Assembly: GCA_907165275.2 (NCBI GenBank)
Contig: OU015675.1
Span: forward strand, 885,501 to 949,500
Direction of reading: 5' to 3'
DNA from: Zygaena filipendulae
Lineage: Eukaryota; Arthropoda; Insecta; Lepidoptera; Zygaenidae
Length of the DNA: 64,000 bases
Part shown: in pieces, positions 20,359 through 31,320 of the stretch
Layout of the letters: each line of letters begins with the position of its first letter
Numbering within the stretch: the stretch's first letter is position 1
The notes under the pieces: model-generated
Database searches by the model: none
What the model was told of the DNA's origin: nothing
The model's input: the letters and a program-made list of their open reading frames with translations, nothing else
Position numbers and translations under genes: made by a program

Positions 20359-20595
20359 TGGACACAGATAAGCAATAGTGTGTTAACCCACACTGGAGAA
20401 ATTTTGATTAAATTAAAGTTTTAAAATTATAGCGCCATTTTGTGTCAATTTTTTTATGTTCAATATTTAGTTACATATTTAAACAGTGTAATAAGGTAAA
20501 TACATAATTAAGAAACGTTCACTAACTCTCAATAAATCGTTCTGAATCAATAACTTCATTTTATGGGTTAACATGTTATTGCTTATCTGCGTCCA
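20359..20595 (+). mobile_element. TIR MITE of the GGAC..GTCC family
   Basis: TGGACACAGATAAGCAATAG at the left and CTATTGCTTATCTGCGTCCA-type sequence at the right. Middle holds AGCGCCATTTTGTGTCAA and CTCTCAATAAATCGTTCTG, shared with 49812 and 50642. Confidence 0.75.
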
Positions 20596-20623
20596 AATGT
20601 AAAGGTCACTTAACCACAAATGG

Positions 20624-20893
20624 CAATGGGCTCAGTTTGTAGATTAAATAAAAATATTGGACACGTATTTTTTCTTTTTTTACGTAATCAAAAAATAACG
20701 GCGATACATTGAGTTGAATTTTCGCGTGACGTCACTAACCGGTGCAGTTTGTATGGGGGCTTATAGCGGTTAATGACGTCACAAGTCCCCACCCTTAACT
20801 TTAATGCGCTATATGTATGTATATTTTCATTAATTAGAAAAGCAAAAATACTTGTCCATTATTTTTTTTTTCAACTGACGAATAAATTAGAAT
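20624..20893 (+). mobile_element. CRE-bearing MITE, subfamily A, ends lost
   Basis: Starts within GTTTGTAGATTAAATAAAAA, holds two TGACGTCA sites and TTTAATGCGCTATATG, and stops at CAACTGACGAATAAATTAG, where the next repeat begins. Confidence 0.7.
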
Positions 20894-21790
20894 TTTTAAC
20901 CGACTTCCAAAAAGGAGGAGGTTCTATGTTCGATTGTATGTATGTTTTTTTTTTTTTTTTTTTTTTTTATGTATGTTCACCGATTACTCGAAGACGGTTA
21001 GACCGATTTCGAAAATTCTTTTTTTGTTTGAAAGGGCATACTCCCAATTAGGTCCCATTGCCACCAATTCGCGATCTGATGATGGGATCTTGGAGAAATC
21101 GAGGGAACTCTTCAAAAATTATAGACACACCTATAGCGATTTGGGTATTTTTTATAGTAAATCGTTCATTTGCTTTCGAAAAGCAAAATTTGAAGAAGTG
21201 GAACTGATGATGAAGACCACAGATGGTCATCGGAACTACTTAACATTAATACGTATATCAGGGGTTCTAGTTAGAGCGATTTGGAAAATTGTTTTTTTGG
21301 TTGAAAGGGGATACTTCCGAATTGGTCACATTGTCACCAAGTCAGGATCTGATGGTGCGATCTTGGAGAAATCGAGGGAACTCTTCAAAATTTACAGGCA
21401 CACCTATGGCGATTTGGGGATTTTTTATAGTAAATCGTTTATTATTTTATTATTATTTTATTTTATTATTTTTTTATTAAGTAAAATTTGAAGAAGTGAC
21501 TGATGATGAAGACTGCAGATGGTCATCGGAACTACTAAATAATAGGTATTTCACAGATTCCGATTCGTTAACTTAAATGTGGTTTCTAAACAATTTATGT
21601 TCGTCACAATGTATATTGTGAAGTGGAACTGATGGTGGTGTACCAGCAGAACTCCTCAAAAATTAACGTCCCTGCATCGGGAAATGCAATATTTTGTAAA
21701 AGGTTATGAGCAGTTGACAGTAGGCTATTGTAACTTAGATAAATTACAAACCGACTCACTAAAAAGCAAGAAATAAACAAATTTTTAACA
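20894..21790 (+). repeat. Repeat with internal ~260-bp duplications
   Basis: Begins AACCGACTTCCAAAAAGGAG, a sequence widespread in arthropod repeats. Two copies of a module (about 20994-21245 and 21256-21535) share GGAGAAATCGAGGGAACTCT and GATGGTCATCGGAACTACT. A third partial copy starts near 21618. Long open frames of 92-185 codons here run through poly-T and repeat sequence and show no domain, so I treat them as spurious. Confidence 0.55.
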
Positions 21791-21792
21791 AA

Positions 21793-22179
21793 AAAATTAA
21801 AACCGACTTCCAAAAACACAAATCTAAAAAAGCTAAAATAAAAAGCTAAAAATAACAAAATACCGATTTAATCCAAAAGACGAAAACACACGTAATATTA
21901 TTATTGGTTTGTGCTACCACTGATCGGTATGAAGTCGGTGACAAGCCAAATATGGAGGGGGTAGATGGGCTAAGTCGACTCCTGACTTCGTGAGCAAAAC
22001 AACTCAAGTGGGCAGACACCAGCGGGCTTGTCACCGAATTCAAACCGATCAGTGGTAGCACAAACCAATAATAATATTACGTGTGTTTTCGTCTTTTGGA
22101 TTAAATCGGTATTTTGTTATTTTTAGCTTTTTATTTTAGCTTTTTTAGATTTGTGTTTTTGGAAGTCGGTTTTAATTTT
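21793..22179. repeat. Long, largely perfect inverted repeat
   Basis: Left arm 21793-21928 (starting AAAATTAAAACCGACTTCC) matches the right arm ending at 22179 without a visible mismatch over about 136 bp. Diverged extension carries the arms to about 21949 and 22025. The spacer is about 75 bp. Arm ends share ACCGACTTCC with the repeat at 20894. Confidence 0.8.
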
Positions 22180-22395
22180 GATTTTCAAAAGTCGTCAACA
22201 ACTGTCACGCAATACGCGAGATGTCAATATGATACGATTAGGAATTCTAGCATTATGTTATAGCAACACTGTTATTTAGTTTGTACCCACGTAGCCATGT
22301 AATAAATTAATGTCGGTACCCTCACAATCATTGGTGGGGTTGTGGGAAACTATAAATACTAGTGTCATGCCAGACGAACGGCTTAGTGCATCTTA

Positions 22396-22658
22396 CCGCC
22401 GCACTCAGAGTCGACTTTAATGATTACTTTAAGTTTAAGTTTAAGTAACAAAGTGAGTTAAGTATAGATTTTGAAAACAAAACTGCCGAAATCAGAGACG
22501 TTCAGTAAATTAATGTTAATTGGCATTTAATGAGTCGTAACTTAATTAGTTAAATACCAACTAACATTAATTTATTAAACTTGTCTGATTGCGGCAGTTT
22601 TGTTTTAAAAATCTATACTTAACTAAGTAATCATTAAAGTCGACTCTGAGTGCGGCGG
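22396..22658. mobile_element. Harbinger-type fold-back MITE
   Basis: Second long copy of the 7908 family: CCGCCGCACTCAGAGTCGAC with its inverted copy at the right. Left flank TTA (22393-22395), right flank TTT, so the duplication is imperfect. A 26-bp insertion of AAGTTT-like repeats lengthens the left arm. Confidence 0.75.
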
Positions 22659-22659
22659 T

Positions 22660-23505
22660 TTGTGTTTCTTAGTAGTCACTATGCTCGACTTGTGTATTAA
22701 ACTATTGTGTATATAAGTGTATGTGAATTGTGAAATGAAATGGAAGTACGCAAGCTGCCAATAACAAGTCGTTGGCGGCACTGCTCTGGGTGTGCGGCAC
22801 CTTCTGAACGAGACAACAAAGAATCACATGCTGCCAGGAGTGTTCCAGCGATGTGAACGGTAAAGCATATCTTCCATAGATAAGGTTAGTGGTTTTATGA
22901 TAATAACTGATTGTCCAAATACCCTCATGTAATACGGAGTGAGACTTGGGGAGATACGATATGTGCTCATGAATGTCGAGTGATGCCCACAAATCAAGGT
23001 TCAATTAAATACCGAAATGAATTGAACGTGACTCCCGGGCATCTCAATAGATGTACGGTCAAACCACCTCAATAGAGTCAGTTCACAAATCATGGTTCAA
23101 TTAAATACCGAAATGAAGTGAAGAACGTGACTCCCGGGCATCTCAATAGATGTACGGTCAAACCACCTTAATAGAGTCAGTTCAGAGAATCAATCAAGTA
23201 CATTCAAGTACATTAAATCCTGGAGGTAAGGGAGGGTCTAAAGGGGACGGTTTGGAGGACCCTGGGGGCCACAGAAGGCCGCCCACCCATCACGAGCGTG
23301 GCCCGTGATGGTGCTATCGCTGGAGTCCAATCTCGCGAGAATAGAATACAATTCAAATAAGCACAATAGGAGTGCGTACTGCGTATCTTGTCTCTTAACG
23401 TCTCACTCCAAATCCCTAGCGTATACAACTTCTTCTGACGCCAATGAACGTGTGCATATCTGAACCTAGGCCATATCCAATATTATGCAGTTATGGCGAC
23501 AACAA
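22660..23505. other. GC-richer stretch with a tandem duplication
   Basis: Apart from the duplication at 22989-23184 I recognise nothing. Open frames of 71-100 codons occur on the minus strand but show no domain. The base composition differs from the AT-rich surroundings, so an unrecognised mobile element is possible. Confidence 0.35.
22989..23184. repeat. Tandem duplication, about 97-bp unit
   Basis: Two adjacent copies sharing GTGACTCCCGGGCATCTCAA and TAGATGTACGGTCAAACCAC, differing by a few bases and a short insertion. Confidence 0.8.
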
Positions 23506-23507
23506 CC

Positions 23508-23540
23508 CTATTTATTTATTTATTTATTTATTTATTTATT
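23508..23540. repeat. (TTTA)n microsatellite
   Basis: About eight TTTA units. Confidence 0.85.
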
Positions 23541-23544
23541 GGTT

Positions 23545-24262
23545 TGTCGGCGCACCAGTGGGAACACAAAGGAAGGAGGCATTGAATGACCTTTAGGATA
23601 TGATCCGTCAGCGCATCGGCAACTTGCGTGCTCAATTTTGAGGTTTTTTTTTTTACGCCAAAATTAATGTTTTTGTTTTTATCGCAATTGATCTCTGAAC
23701 AACCGCCTTCAGTACGTGCCTAGTTAAACTTTACACCCTGTATATAATAAAATCGTAACTATAAAGGCCCGTCTTTGTATAAAAAAATCTTTCTTTTTTT
23801 TAAATAATATAATAATAACAAATTGTTTAAAACTAAAGAAATTCCGCTTCTGTCTGTGTGTTTATCCGCTTATTCTTTTGAACGATGCCACGATTTTTTT
23901 TACTACAATTTACAGAACTTCCTTTGAAAAGTTTATCCATATGTATACGGAGTTCCCGAAGGAAATACGAATGTTATATTATTAATAAACTTAATTGGAT
24001 TTTGTTGTACCTATATATTTATTTGCTGACCATACGATACTAGGTTTCTAGTGATACCCGATACTACGCGCAGTCATGGAAATTCAAAACCATTAGGTCA
24101 TGTAAAATTCAAACCATACTTAATCTATCTCCATAGAGAGAAAAGAGGACTTCATCTTAATTACTTAGGTGCGTCTGTATACCTAATGAAGATTTTCAAT
24201 TAAAGATGAGTTTAGGAAAGAGTACGTTAGGGAATAGGCTCGTCGCCGAGGAACGAAAATTA
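23545..24262. other. Stretch with nothing recognised
   Basis: 23860-23990 faintly resembles a Helitron body (GGAGTTCCCGAAGGAAATAC) without ends. No coding signal. Confidence 0.35.
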
Positions 24263-24263
24263 C

Positions 24264-24594
24264 AATAGGGATGTGGACTACTTTTGAAAATCAAAATTCT
24301 AATTAGTCCGTCAGTTAGAAAATAAAAAAACAATAGACACGTATTTTTTGCTTTTTTAAATATATTAAAATATACAGAGATAAAGCGCATTAAAGTTTAG
24401 GGTGAGGGGGTCGTGACGTCACTAACCGCTAAAACCGCCATACAAACTGTCAAAATAGTGACGTCACGCGAAATTTCAACTCAATGTATCGCCGTTATTT
24501 TTTGATTACGTAAAAAAAGAAAAAATACGTGTCCAATATTTTTTAATAATCTACAAGACGGACTAAAAAATAAAAATTAGTCCACATGCCCATT
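24264..24594 (-). mobile_element. CRE-bearing MITE, subfamily A
   Basis: Complete reverse copy with AATAGGGATG and CATGCCCATT ends and two TGACGTCA sites 44 bp apart (24415 and 24459). Confidence 0.8.
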
Positions 24595-24618
24595 CTGTTT
24601 AGTCCGTCAGTTGCCCAA

Positions 24619-25260
24619 TCCTTAGGCGCAGGCCACATATAAATGGCGTCGGGCGCGGACATGGCAATGGCGGCTTCCTATTCTATTCTTTCATGCAAAA
24701 TGCATGGAATTCAAGCACAATTTAGGACGTATGTCGTTGCTCGGACGTGGTTATGACGCGCCATTTCCCAGCAACGATATACCTACCTGTCCTAAATTGT
24801 ACTTTAATTCCATGCATTTTGCATGTTTGAATGAAATAAGAAGCCGCCCGCGCCATGTCCGCCATTTATATTTGGCCTGCGCCTTACTATTATGCAAGTG
24901 AGTTTATTTGTTTGTTTGTTACGCTTTCACGCCTTACCGGCTCAACCGATCACCATGATACATACCCGTTGTCGGGGGCACATAGAAGAACTTAGGGTAC
25001 CTACTGTTAATCTTAAAATTCCCGCGGGAACTCCGAAATAAACGAGGGTGAAACTGCATTGAATTTTTAATATTACACATTGTCAGAGGTACTTAGGTTT
25101 TTTTATCCCGGAATTCCCGCGGGAACTCCGAAATAAACGAGGGTGAAACTGCATTGAATTTTTAATATTACACATTGTCAGAGGTACTTAAGTTTTTTAA
25201 TCCCGGAATTCCCGCGGGAACTCCGAAATTCACGCAGGTGAAACCACGAGGAATGGCTAG
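24619..25260 (+). mobile_element. Helitron-like element with nested MITE and tandem 3' half
   Basis: A|TCCTTA (24618-24624) is the 5' end; the element resumes as TTACTATTATGCAAGTGAG after the MITE at 24625-24883. CTAG|T closes it at 25257-25260. Its 3' half is repeated with a 95-bp period (CCCGCGGGAA at 25021, 25116 and 25211). Only the last copy has the full hairpin and terminus. Confidence 0.75.
24625..24883. mobile_element. Harbinger-type fold-back MITE nested in a Helitron
   Basis: GGCGCAGGCC at the left and GGCCTGCGCC at the right, flanked by TTA on both sides (24622-24624 and 24884-24886). Long inner arms repeat ATGCAAAATGCATGGAATT and a GGCGCGGACATGGC-type motif. The TTA duplication fits PIF/Harbinger. 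Confidence 0.8.
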
Positions 25261-25261
25261 T

Positions 25262-26157
25262 ATCAACGTGAATACCGTTACGGCGCTGTCGGTGAATTAG
25301 AAGGGGTATGCGTTTGGATATGCATCGATAATACCGCAGTGCGCGCCACTCGAGCGGTGCGCGTTTCCATTGTCACTTAGATTAAAGAGTACAAGCCTAC
25401 AGGGGTAAAATAAAGAATGTATCTAACTCACTACAACAGTTTTTGTGTTGTTTATAATTATTTTTGTTTGTAAATTTTGTGTGTGTCTGTTGCGCAATGA
25501 AAATTATTCTATTATAGAACTACTATTATTAGGATAGAATAATTTACGCTTTTTGAGTAATTCTACATAACAATAAGCGCAAAAAAAGGAATGTATTGCC
25601 TTACTTATAATTTATATTTTAATTTCTTTTGACATTCCTTGTTTTTCCTCTGTAGCCTGTACCCTTCAACTATATTTATACATAGGTATATTTTATCGCG
25701 AAAGTGCAAAGTGATCAAGGTCGAGGGATCACTATCGCTAATTGGTAATATCACACTATGATACCAAAACACTGGAAAGTGATGCGAATGCCAGTGAGAT
25801 GTAGAAAATTTTGACATCTTAGTACTCCTGCTGAATGCTAATTGTTTTTTTTTTCAGTTTTTCGTAAACTTAATGAATACTAGGAGAAAACATACTAACA
25901 AAATTATCTGATGAATGTTCGAATTTTATACATGCATCTCACAACATAACTTGTAAACTAAATCAAACGGGATTTTATTGTAGACGTACAGCTACATGCT
26001 GTTTTTATTTAATAGATACCTGTATAAATATCTGTATAAGGGTATTATTGGCTTATAATAATAATAATTAATGTGCTTTATACTGTTCATATATAAATAA
26101 AAAAATTTAAATAAAAAATATTAAATAATTACGATTGTAATCCTATTTCATATTATT
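25262..26157. other. Stretch with nothing recognised
   Basis: AT-rich; a small inverted ATTATTCTATTATAG motif near 25503-25545. No gene or matched repeat. Confidence 0.35.
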
Positions 26158-26158
26158 A

Positions 26159-26340
26159 CTAGCTGTACTCCGCAGTTTTACCCACGGTAATTTCGGAGTT
26201 CCCGCAGGAATTCCGAGATAAAAAGTACCCTATGTTCTTCTCTGTATCCCCGACAACGTTTATGCAAAATTTCATGATGATCCGTTGAGGCGTAAGAGTA
26301 ACAAACAAACTCACTTTCGCATTTATAATATTAGAAAGGA
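26159..26340 (-). mobile_element. Helitron-like element
   Basis: Complete copy, A|CTAG to TATAATATTAGAAAGGA|T, with a degraded hairpin (CCGCAGTTTTACCCACGG). Confidence 0.75.
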
Positions 26341-26341
26341 T

Positions 26342-26834
26342 TGTTTAAGAGAGAGCTTTTATTCATAAAATTTAACAAGTATGTTACGAGTATCAGGTAA
26401 ATACACCTGTTTAACGATTTTATGACGTATCGTTAGTGATTTTCTCGCGCAATGGAAACACACACCGGCTCAAGTGTATGTTACAAGGCGTGCTTTCTTC
26501 ATAGCTTGAAAGCACAGACTACATTATGCTTGACTTGTACCCCAATTGAGCACTAATTGTAAACCTTAACTCGAAGGGTTAAGGGACACATTCCATAAGC
26601 AAAAAAAACTAAACGACGCATTGATGGGTAGCCATTGATGTATGAAAAACCTCTCGAAATGGTATTCGGTCTTTGTTATATGACTTTTTTATAATACAGA
26701 ACAATAAGTTCACTTTTTCGTTTCAATTAGGTACGATTTATGGTCTGTGGATAAGTGGGCTCGAGTGTTGTTGGCTCGACGCGACAGTACCTTCATACTG
26801 ACTGGTGCCCGAGGTTAAAACGCCTTTATAAAAT
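26342..26834. other. Stretch with nothing recognised
   Basis: No repeat partner or coding signal seen. Confidence 0.35.
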
Positions 26835-26836
26835 GA

Positions 26837-27034
26837 CTAGCTGTCCCACGTTTCACTAGCGATAATTTCGGAGTTCCCGCGGGAATTCCGGATTACAATA
26901 TAGCCTATGTTACTCAGGGATAATGTAGCTTTCTAATGGCGAAATCATTTTTGAAATCGGTCCAGTAGTTTTTGAGTTAAATCGTAACAAACAAACAAAA
27001 ATCTAATTTTTCCTCTTTATAATATTAGTGTAGA
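26837..27034 (-). mobile_element. Helitron-like element, head-to-tail unit 1
   Basis: Second subfamily (TTACAATATAGCCTATGTTA, GGTCCAGTAGTTTTTGAGTT). Its 5' end (..TGTAGA on the plus strand) touches the CTAG of the next copy with no spacer. Confidence 0.8.
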
Positions 27035-27245
27035 CTAGCTGTCGCCCGCGGTTTCACCCGCGGTAATTTGGAGTTCCCGTTGGAATTTCGAAATAAAAAG
27101 TACCGTAATATGTCGCTCAAGGCTACCGTAACTTCCTATAAGTGAAAGAATTTTCAAAATTGGTTCAGTAGATCCAGAGATTACCCCTACAACGTCACAA
27201 ATTCACAAACTCACAAACTTCAGCTCTTTATAATATTAGTATAGA
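27035..27245 (-). mobile_element. Helitron-like element, head-to-tail unit 2
   Basis: Perfect CCGCGG hairpin and body with CTCAAGGCTACCGTAAC. Abuts copies on both sides with zero-base junctions. Confidence 0.8.
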
Positions 27246-27440
27246 CTAGCTGTTCCCCACGGCTTCACCCGCGGTAATTTCGGAGTTAGCATCAATTCAA
27301 TAATGATATTATGAGTACAAGAATTCCGGCTTACAATATAGCCTATGTTACTCAAAGATAATTTAGCATTCTAATGGTGAAAGAGTTTGTGAAATCGGTC
27401 CAGTAGTTTTTGAGTTTAATCGTAAAAACACTTTTTTCTT
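27246..27440 (-). mobile_element. Helitron-like element, head-to-tail unit 3
   Basis: Second subfamily. The GGAGTTCCCGCGGGAATTCC core is interrupted by an unrelated 30-odd bases (27290-27325). The 5' end is lost. Confidence 0.7.
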
Positions 27441-27442
27441 TA

Positions 27443-27569
27443 TATGAAGTAGGCATCCGATAAGAAAGGATTTTTGGAAATTCAACCCCCAAAGGGGTTG
27501 CAAAATTTGTATGGAACAATCCGCGGGAACCTCAAAATTATCGTGGGTGAAACCGCGCGCGGCAGCTAG
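27443..27569 (+). mobile_element. Helitron-like element, 5' truncated
   Basis: Fourth subfamily (GTAGGCATCCGATAAGAAAG, GGGGTTGCAAAATTTGTATG) with hairpin and CTAG|T. Faces the preceding trio tail to tail. Confidence 0.65.
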
Positions 27570-27571
27570 TT

Positions 27572-27930
27572 GTAGATACATAGTTAGCACACAAACTCCA
27601 TAAAAAATTACAAATAAAATATTATAAGTAATTATTATTACCCGTATTATATAAGGTATTTCATTGGAGACCTAAGTAGCAGTTCGTAATAGAATTAACC
27701 AACTTCAATTGAGCTAAAACGATTTGCTTGTTGAAACGACATGGGTAATCCTTACAAATGGCTAACAAACTATATTCAGAAGCATGGGCCAATAGCTTAA
27801 ACCAATAAAGAATTCTGGTGCAACATTTGTGGGAAGAGCGATACAGTATTGGAACGATAGAGAGTGCAAGCAGAGTGGAGCCATTTCAAATCGGGCTAAT
27901 AAAATTTATGTGCACAAAACCGAAAATAAT
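27572..27930. other. Stretch with nothing recognised
   Basis: A translated WCNICGKSD motif near 27815 looks zinc-finger-like but stops appear within a few codons on the same frame; not called. Confidence 0.3.
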
Positions 27931-27933
27931 TAG

Positions 27934-28175
27934 AATGGGCATGTTGACTAGTTTTTTTTTAGTCCGTCTTGTAGATTATTAAAAAATATTGGACACGTAT
28001 TTTTTCTTTTTTTACGTAATCAAAAAATTACGGCGATACATTGAGTTGAAATTTCGCGTGACGTCACTATTCGGACAGTTTGTATGGCGGTTTTAGCGGT
28101 TAGTGACGTCACGACCCTCTCACCCTAAACTTTATTGCGATTTATCTCTGTATATTTTATTTTTGGTTCAAATTA
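27934..28175 (+). mobile_element. CRE-bearing MITE, subfamily A, 3' truncated
   Basis: AATGGGCATGTTGACTAG start, two TGACGTCA sites, truncated after TTTATTGCGATTTATCTC. Confidence 0.75.
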
Positions 28176-28438
28176 GATACAGACTTACGTACATAGTATA
28201 GATTACGCAATTTTCCTATAAAGTGTGCCGCAACACAGCGCTATTGCACCAAAAGTTGACTAGGTACTTTGTTTTACTCCGATCAACACGGCAATGACTT
28301 CAAATGTAAAACACATACATATAGACAAAAATCAAAATAAAAAAAAAACTTTTCAAACACATATAGACAAAAAACATAATAAAAAAAAAAATACTTTTTA
28401 ATTAAATACCTACAAATTTTGGAAAAAATTATAAATAA

Positions 28439-28628
28439 CTAGCTGTGCCCCGCGGTTTCACCTGCTTTAATTTCGGAGTCCTCGCGGGAATTCCGGGATA
28501 AAAAGTACCCTATGTTCTTCTCCGTACCCTTTACAACGTGTATGCCAAATTTCATCTAAATCCGTTCAGCCGTTTTTGCGTGATTGAGTAACAAAGATCC
28601 ACACTTTCACATTTAAATATTAGTAGGA
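28439..28628 (-). mobile_element. Canonical Helitron-like element
   Basis: A|CTAG, hairpin, full body and ATTAGTAGGA|T. Joined at its 5' end to module X exactly as at 11082. Confidence 0.8.
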
Positions 28629-28905
28629 TGACCAGCATTTTTTTTTAATATCTCGAGTTCCAGATGGAATTTCGAAAAAATCGAAACATGAGTATCTAAG
28701 TTAGACCCTTAGCAATTACAACAATAAAAACCGCATTCAATTTGGTGCAGCAGTTTTTGCGTAGCATGAATACAAACATACATACAGCCAGACGGACAGA
28801 CAGACAAAAATTCTAAAAACGGTATTTTTGGCTTCTGTATCACTCCTAAATCTTGTCGCCTAAATTTATTTTTTCTTATTTATCTCCCATGTACAGACAT
28901 CGACT
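28629..28905 (-). repeat. Composite repeat module X, copy 2
   Basis: Inverted relative to 10800-11080, with the same TGACCAGCAT junction to a Helitron 5' end, GAATTTCGAAAAAATCGAAA and GGTATTTTTGGCTTCTGTAT. Confidence 0.65.
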
Positions 28906-29206
28906 TGTTATTATATCGATTTATCCACAAATATTGTTCGATACCCTCTTGGCTCGATGTCCCTCTCCGACTGACCCTGCTTGTATTGGTAAAGAGCAAG
29001 ATTCGATTCCCGCTAGTGAAAGGTCGCGTAGCCCCGGTGTTCGGCGAATTGGTTCGGTATTTCCAAAGCCATAGACAATCTATATAGGTATCATCATATA
29101 ATCAGGGTTATCAAAATCTGTTTTAGTTTCTAACATTTTTTCTTGATCTTTTTAAGAAAAAGTTTTATGTGTGAAACATGAACTTATGTTTAATTTTATA
29201 CAATAA
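28906..29206. other. Stretch with nothing recognised
   Basis: Two overlapping 60-73 codon frames without a domain. A B-box-like GATTCGATTCCCG near 29000 lacks an A box at the right distance. Confidence 0.3.
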
Positions 29207-29399
29207 CTAGTTGTGCCCCGCGGGTGAACCGCGATAATTTCGGAGTTCCCGTGGGAATTCCGGGATAAAAAGTACCCTATGTCCTTCTCTGTACCCCTGA
29301 AAACATGCATGCCTCATCCAAATCCGTTCAGCTGTTTTTGCGTGATTGAGTAACAAAAATCCAAACATCCACACTTTCACATTTATAATATTAGTAGGA
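29207..29399 (-). mobile_element. Helitron-like element
   Basis: A|CTAG to ATTAGTAGGA|T, complete, with a shortened hairpin (CCCGCGGGTGAACCGCG). Confidence 0.8.
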
Positions 29400-29840
29400 T
29401 TAAACTAATAATGTCAAGAAACTAAATTTTAGACTCAAACTTAACTTTTTACACTAATATACCTACTTATGTTTTTTATTATTATTGCCAAATAAAAAAA
29501 AATAGAAAACCTAAGAAACTTCACTTTCTTAGCGTGTTCGACAACAATGACAACAGTTGACAACCCTAGCACCGAGTACGATATTATGACGTCACATCAC
29601 AGCATCACACGTTAAAAACATCTCGTTATTAGCAAAGAGATATATTACATTGGACAAGATACATTTGTCTTTGACACGAGTCTGTGACTGGGTTTAGAAA
29701 TAGACATTGAACAAACACAGCAGGAAAACGCAAATAAAAACACAGAAACCCGACCTTCAAGAGACTAGGTATAAAAGAAATACATAAGTAAGAATAGAAC
29801 ATTGGCCCTACCACCACCCCCCCTCTAATCAGGAGGGGGA
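29400..29840. other. Stretch with nothing recognised
   Basis: No repeat partner or coding signal seen. Confidence 0.35.
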
Positions 29841-29843
29841 CAT

Positions 29844-29844
<1 letters not shown>

Positions 29845-29875
<31 letters not shown>

Positions 29876-30134
29876 TAGTCCACTTCACAACACACAGATC
29901 CACTTGATCCCACACTAAGCTATAAGCTTGTGTCGTGGAAACCGAGTAAACGTGGTATATAATACAAATATTATTACATATACATATATTATACTATAGA
30001 TATATATATACACACCCAGACTGGAAAATGGAACCCTGTGTTCATCACACAAAGTCCACCCCCGCCGGGAATCGAACCCGGAACCTCTTGATTAGCGGGC
30101 AGGCATGGTGACCATTGCGCCAATCGGGTCGTCG
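29845..30134 (-). mobile_element. Full-length tRNA-derived SINE
   Basis: On the minus strand: a tRNA-like head with A box TTGGCGCAATGGTCACC and B box GGGTTCGATTCCC, a body with CACAGGGTTCCATTTTCCAG, and an (ATT)n tail. The two boxes are the internal RNA polymerase III promoter. It is the best copy of the family (others at 1230, 41508, 54948) and has no coding capacity. Confidence 0.8.
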
Positions 30135-30289
30135 TAACGCCGGAACAGCTTATCACCGATCCAGTTGGAAGCATTTTGACGAAACTTTCATTCAATTAGC
30201 TGATGTTATAAGAAATAAATTAGGCTATACTTTGGATTTCCTGCAGGAGTTCCGAAACTCACGCGAGTGAAACCGCGGGGTACAGCTAG
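30135..30289 (+). mobile_element. Helitron-like element
   Basis: TTGACGAAACTTTCATTCAA, GCTGATGTTATAAG and hairpin with CTAG|T. Starts within or next to the SINE head. Confidence 0.6.
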
Positions 30290-30589
30290 TGCTAAATAAT
30301 GGAATCATCATGCAAGTTCATGCGGATGAAATTGCGGGAGGAACCTTGCTTCATTCAAAGAAAAAAATATGTCTGAGTACAGTCATCATTAAAAATAGGT
30401 TATGCCAACACTTTCGTGAGTCGTTGAACTACATATGTTTGCTATCGGAATAAGATTCGACGGTTATCAAGACGTGATTACCAATATCAATTGTCATTTG
30501 TGACCCAAGAATGGGTCACAATGGATACTTTGTCCATCATGGTTTGAGATTATCTATGTATAGAATTAATATAGAAATGTAATTTAAGT

Positions 30590-30742
30590 TTTCTCTCTTC
30601 GCTCACATAAGTGACGCCACATGCGGAAGATCAGCGTCGGGCCCCCAACGGTTCCCGAGGTATGCTGAGCTGGTTACCTTTTTGTTGCGACACGCTGTTT
30701 GTGCTTCTTTTTTGTTCGAATAAAGTTTATTTCATTTCATCT
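30590..30742 (+). mobile_element. Possible 3' end of a dead non-LTR element
   Basis: Ends GAATAAAGTTTATTTCATTT, an AATAAA signal followed by short (TTTCA) repeats, as in many insect LINE 3' tails. No coding remnant remains. Confidence 0.35.
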
Positions 30743-30748
30743 ATACAA

Positions 30749-30984
30749 TCCTACTGATATTATAAATGTGAAAGTGTGGATGTTTGGATATTTGGATGTT
30801 TGGATGTTTGTTACTCAATCACGCAAAAATGGCTGAACGGATTTGGATGAAATTTGGCATGCACGTTGTCAGTAGTATAGAGAAGGACATAGGGTACTTT
30901 TATCCCGGAATTCCTGCGGGAACTCCGAAATTACCGCGGGAGAAAACCCCGTTGTCCCGCGGTTGTCCCGCGGGGCACAGCTAG
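30749..30984 (+). mobile_element. Helitron-like element with expanded hairpin
   Basis: A|TCCTACTGATATTATAAATG to CTAG|T, 236 bp. TTTGGATGT is repeated near the 5' end and the 3' hairpin is extended by a TTGTCCCGCGG duplication. Confidence 0.8.
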
Positions 30985-30985
30985 T

Positions 30986-31265
30986 ATACGTATAAAATGC
31001 TTTGTTCTGAATGACTGATGGATCAACGCTGATCGTAGAGATCTGAAACTTGGAGAGTGTGTTCGTTGTATGACTTAGGTATCCGATAAGAAAGGATTTT
31101 CCGAAACTCTCCCTCTAAGGAGGTGAAAAAGGGAGGCAACGTTTAATGAAACAACGTGATTTCTTGGTCCAATCTAGCGTAAAAAACCAACTAAAAATAA
31201 TTAAAATTCCTATTAGAACCATTTTCTACTTCTACGCAGACGAAGTCGCGGACAAAAGCCAGTCT
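30986..31265 (+). mobile_element. Helitron-like element, fourth subfamily
   Basis: ATGACTGATGGATCAACGCT and CTGAAACTTGGAGAGTGTGT match 12838. The hairpin end at 31234-31263 is degraded (GACGAAGTCGCGGACAAAAG). Confidence 0.55.
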
Positions 31266-31320
31266 ATATAAAAATGTAACGGATCGCTGTCTGTACATGG
31301 AAGACAATATTTCCCGTGCT

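Noticed and set aside
20773..21491. Open frames of 92 and 185 codons
   Set aside because: They run through poly-T and an internally duplicated repeat, translate to Phe-rich sequence and overlap each other; no domain seen.
28906..29087. tRNA-like B box near 29000
   Set aside because: No A box at a suitable distance and no stems.
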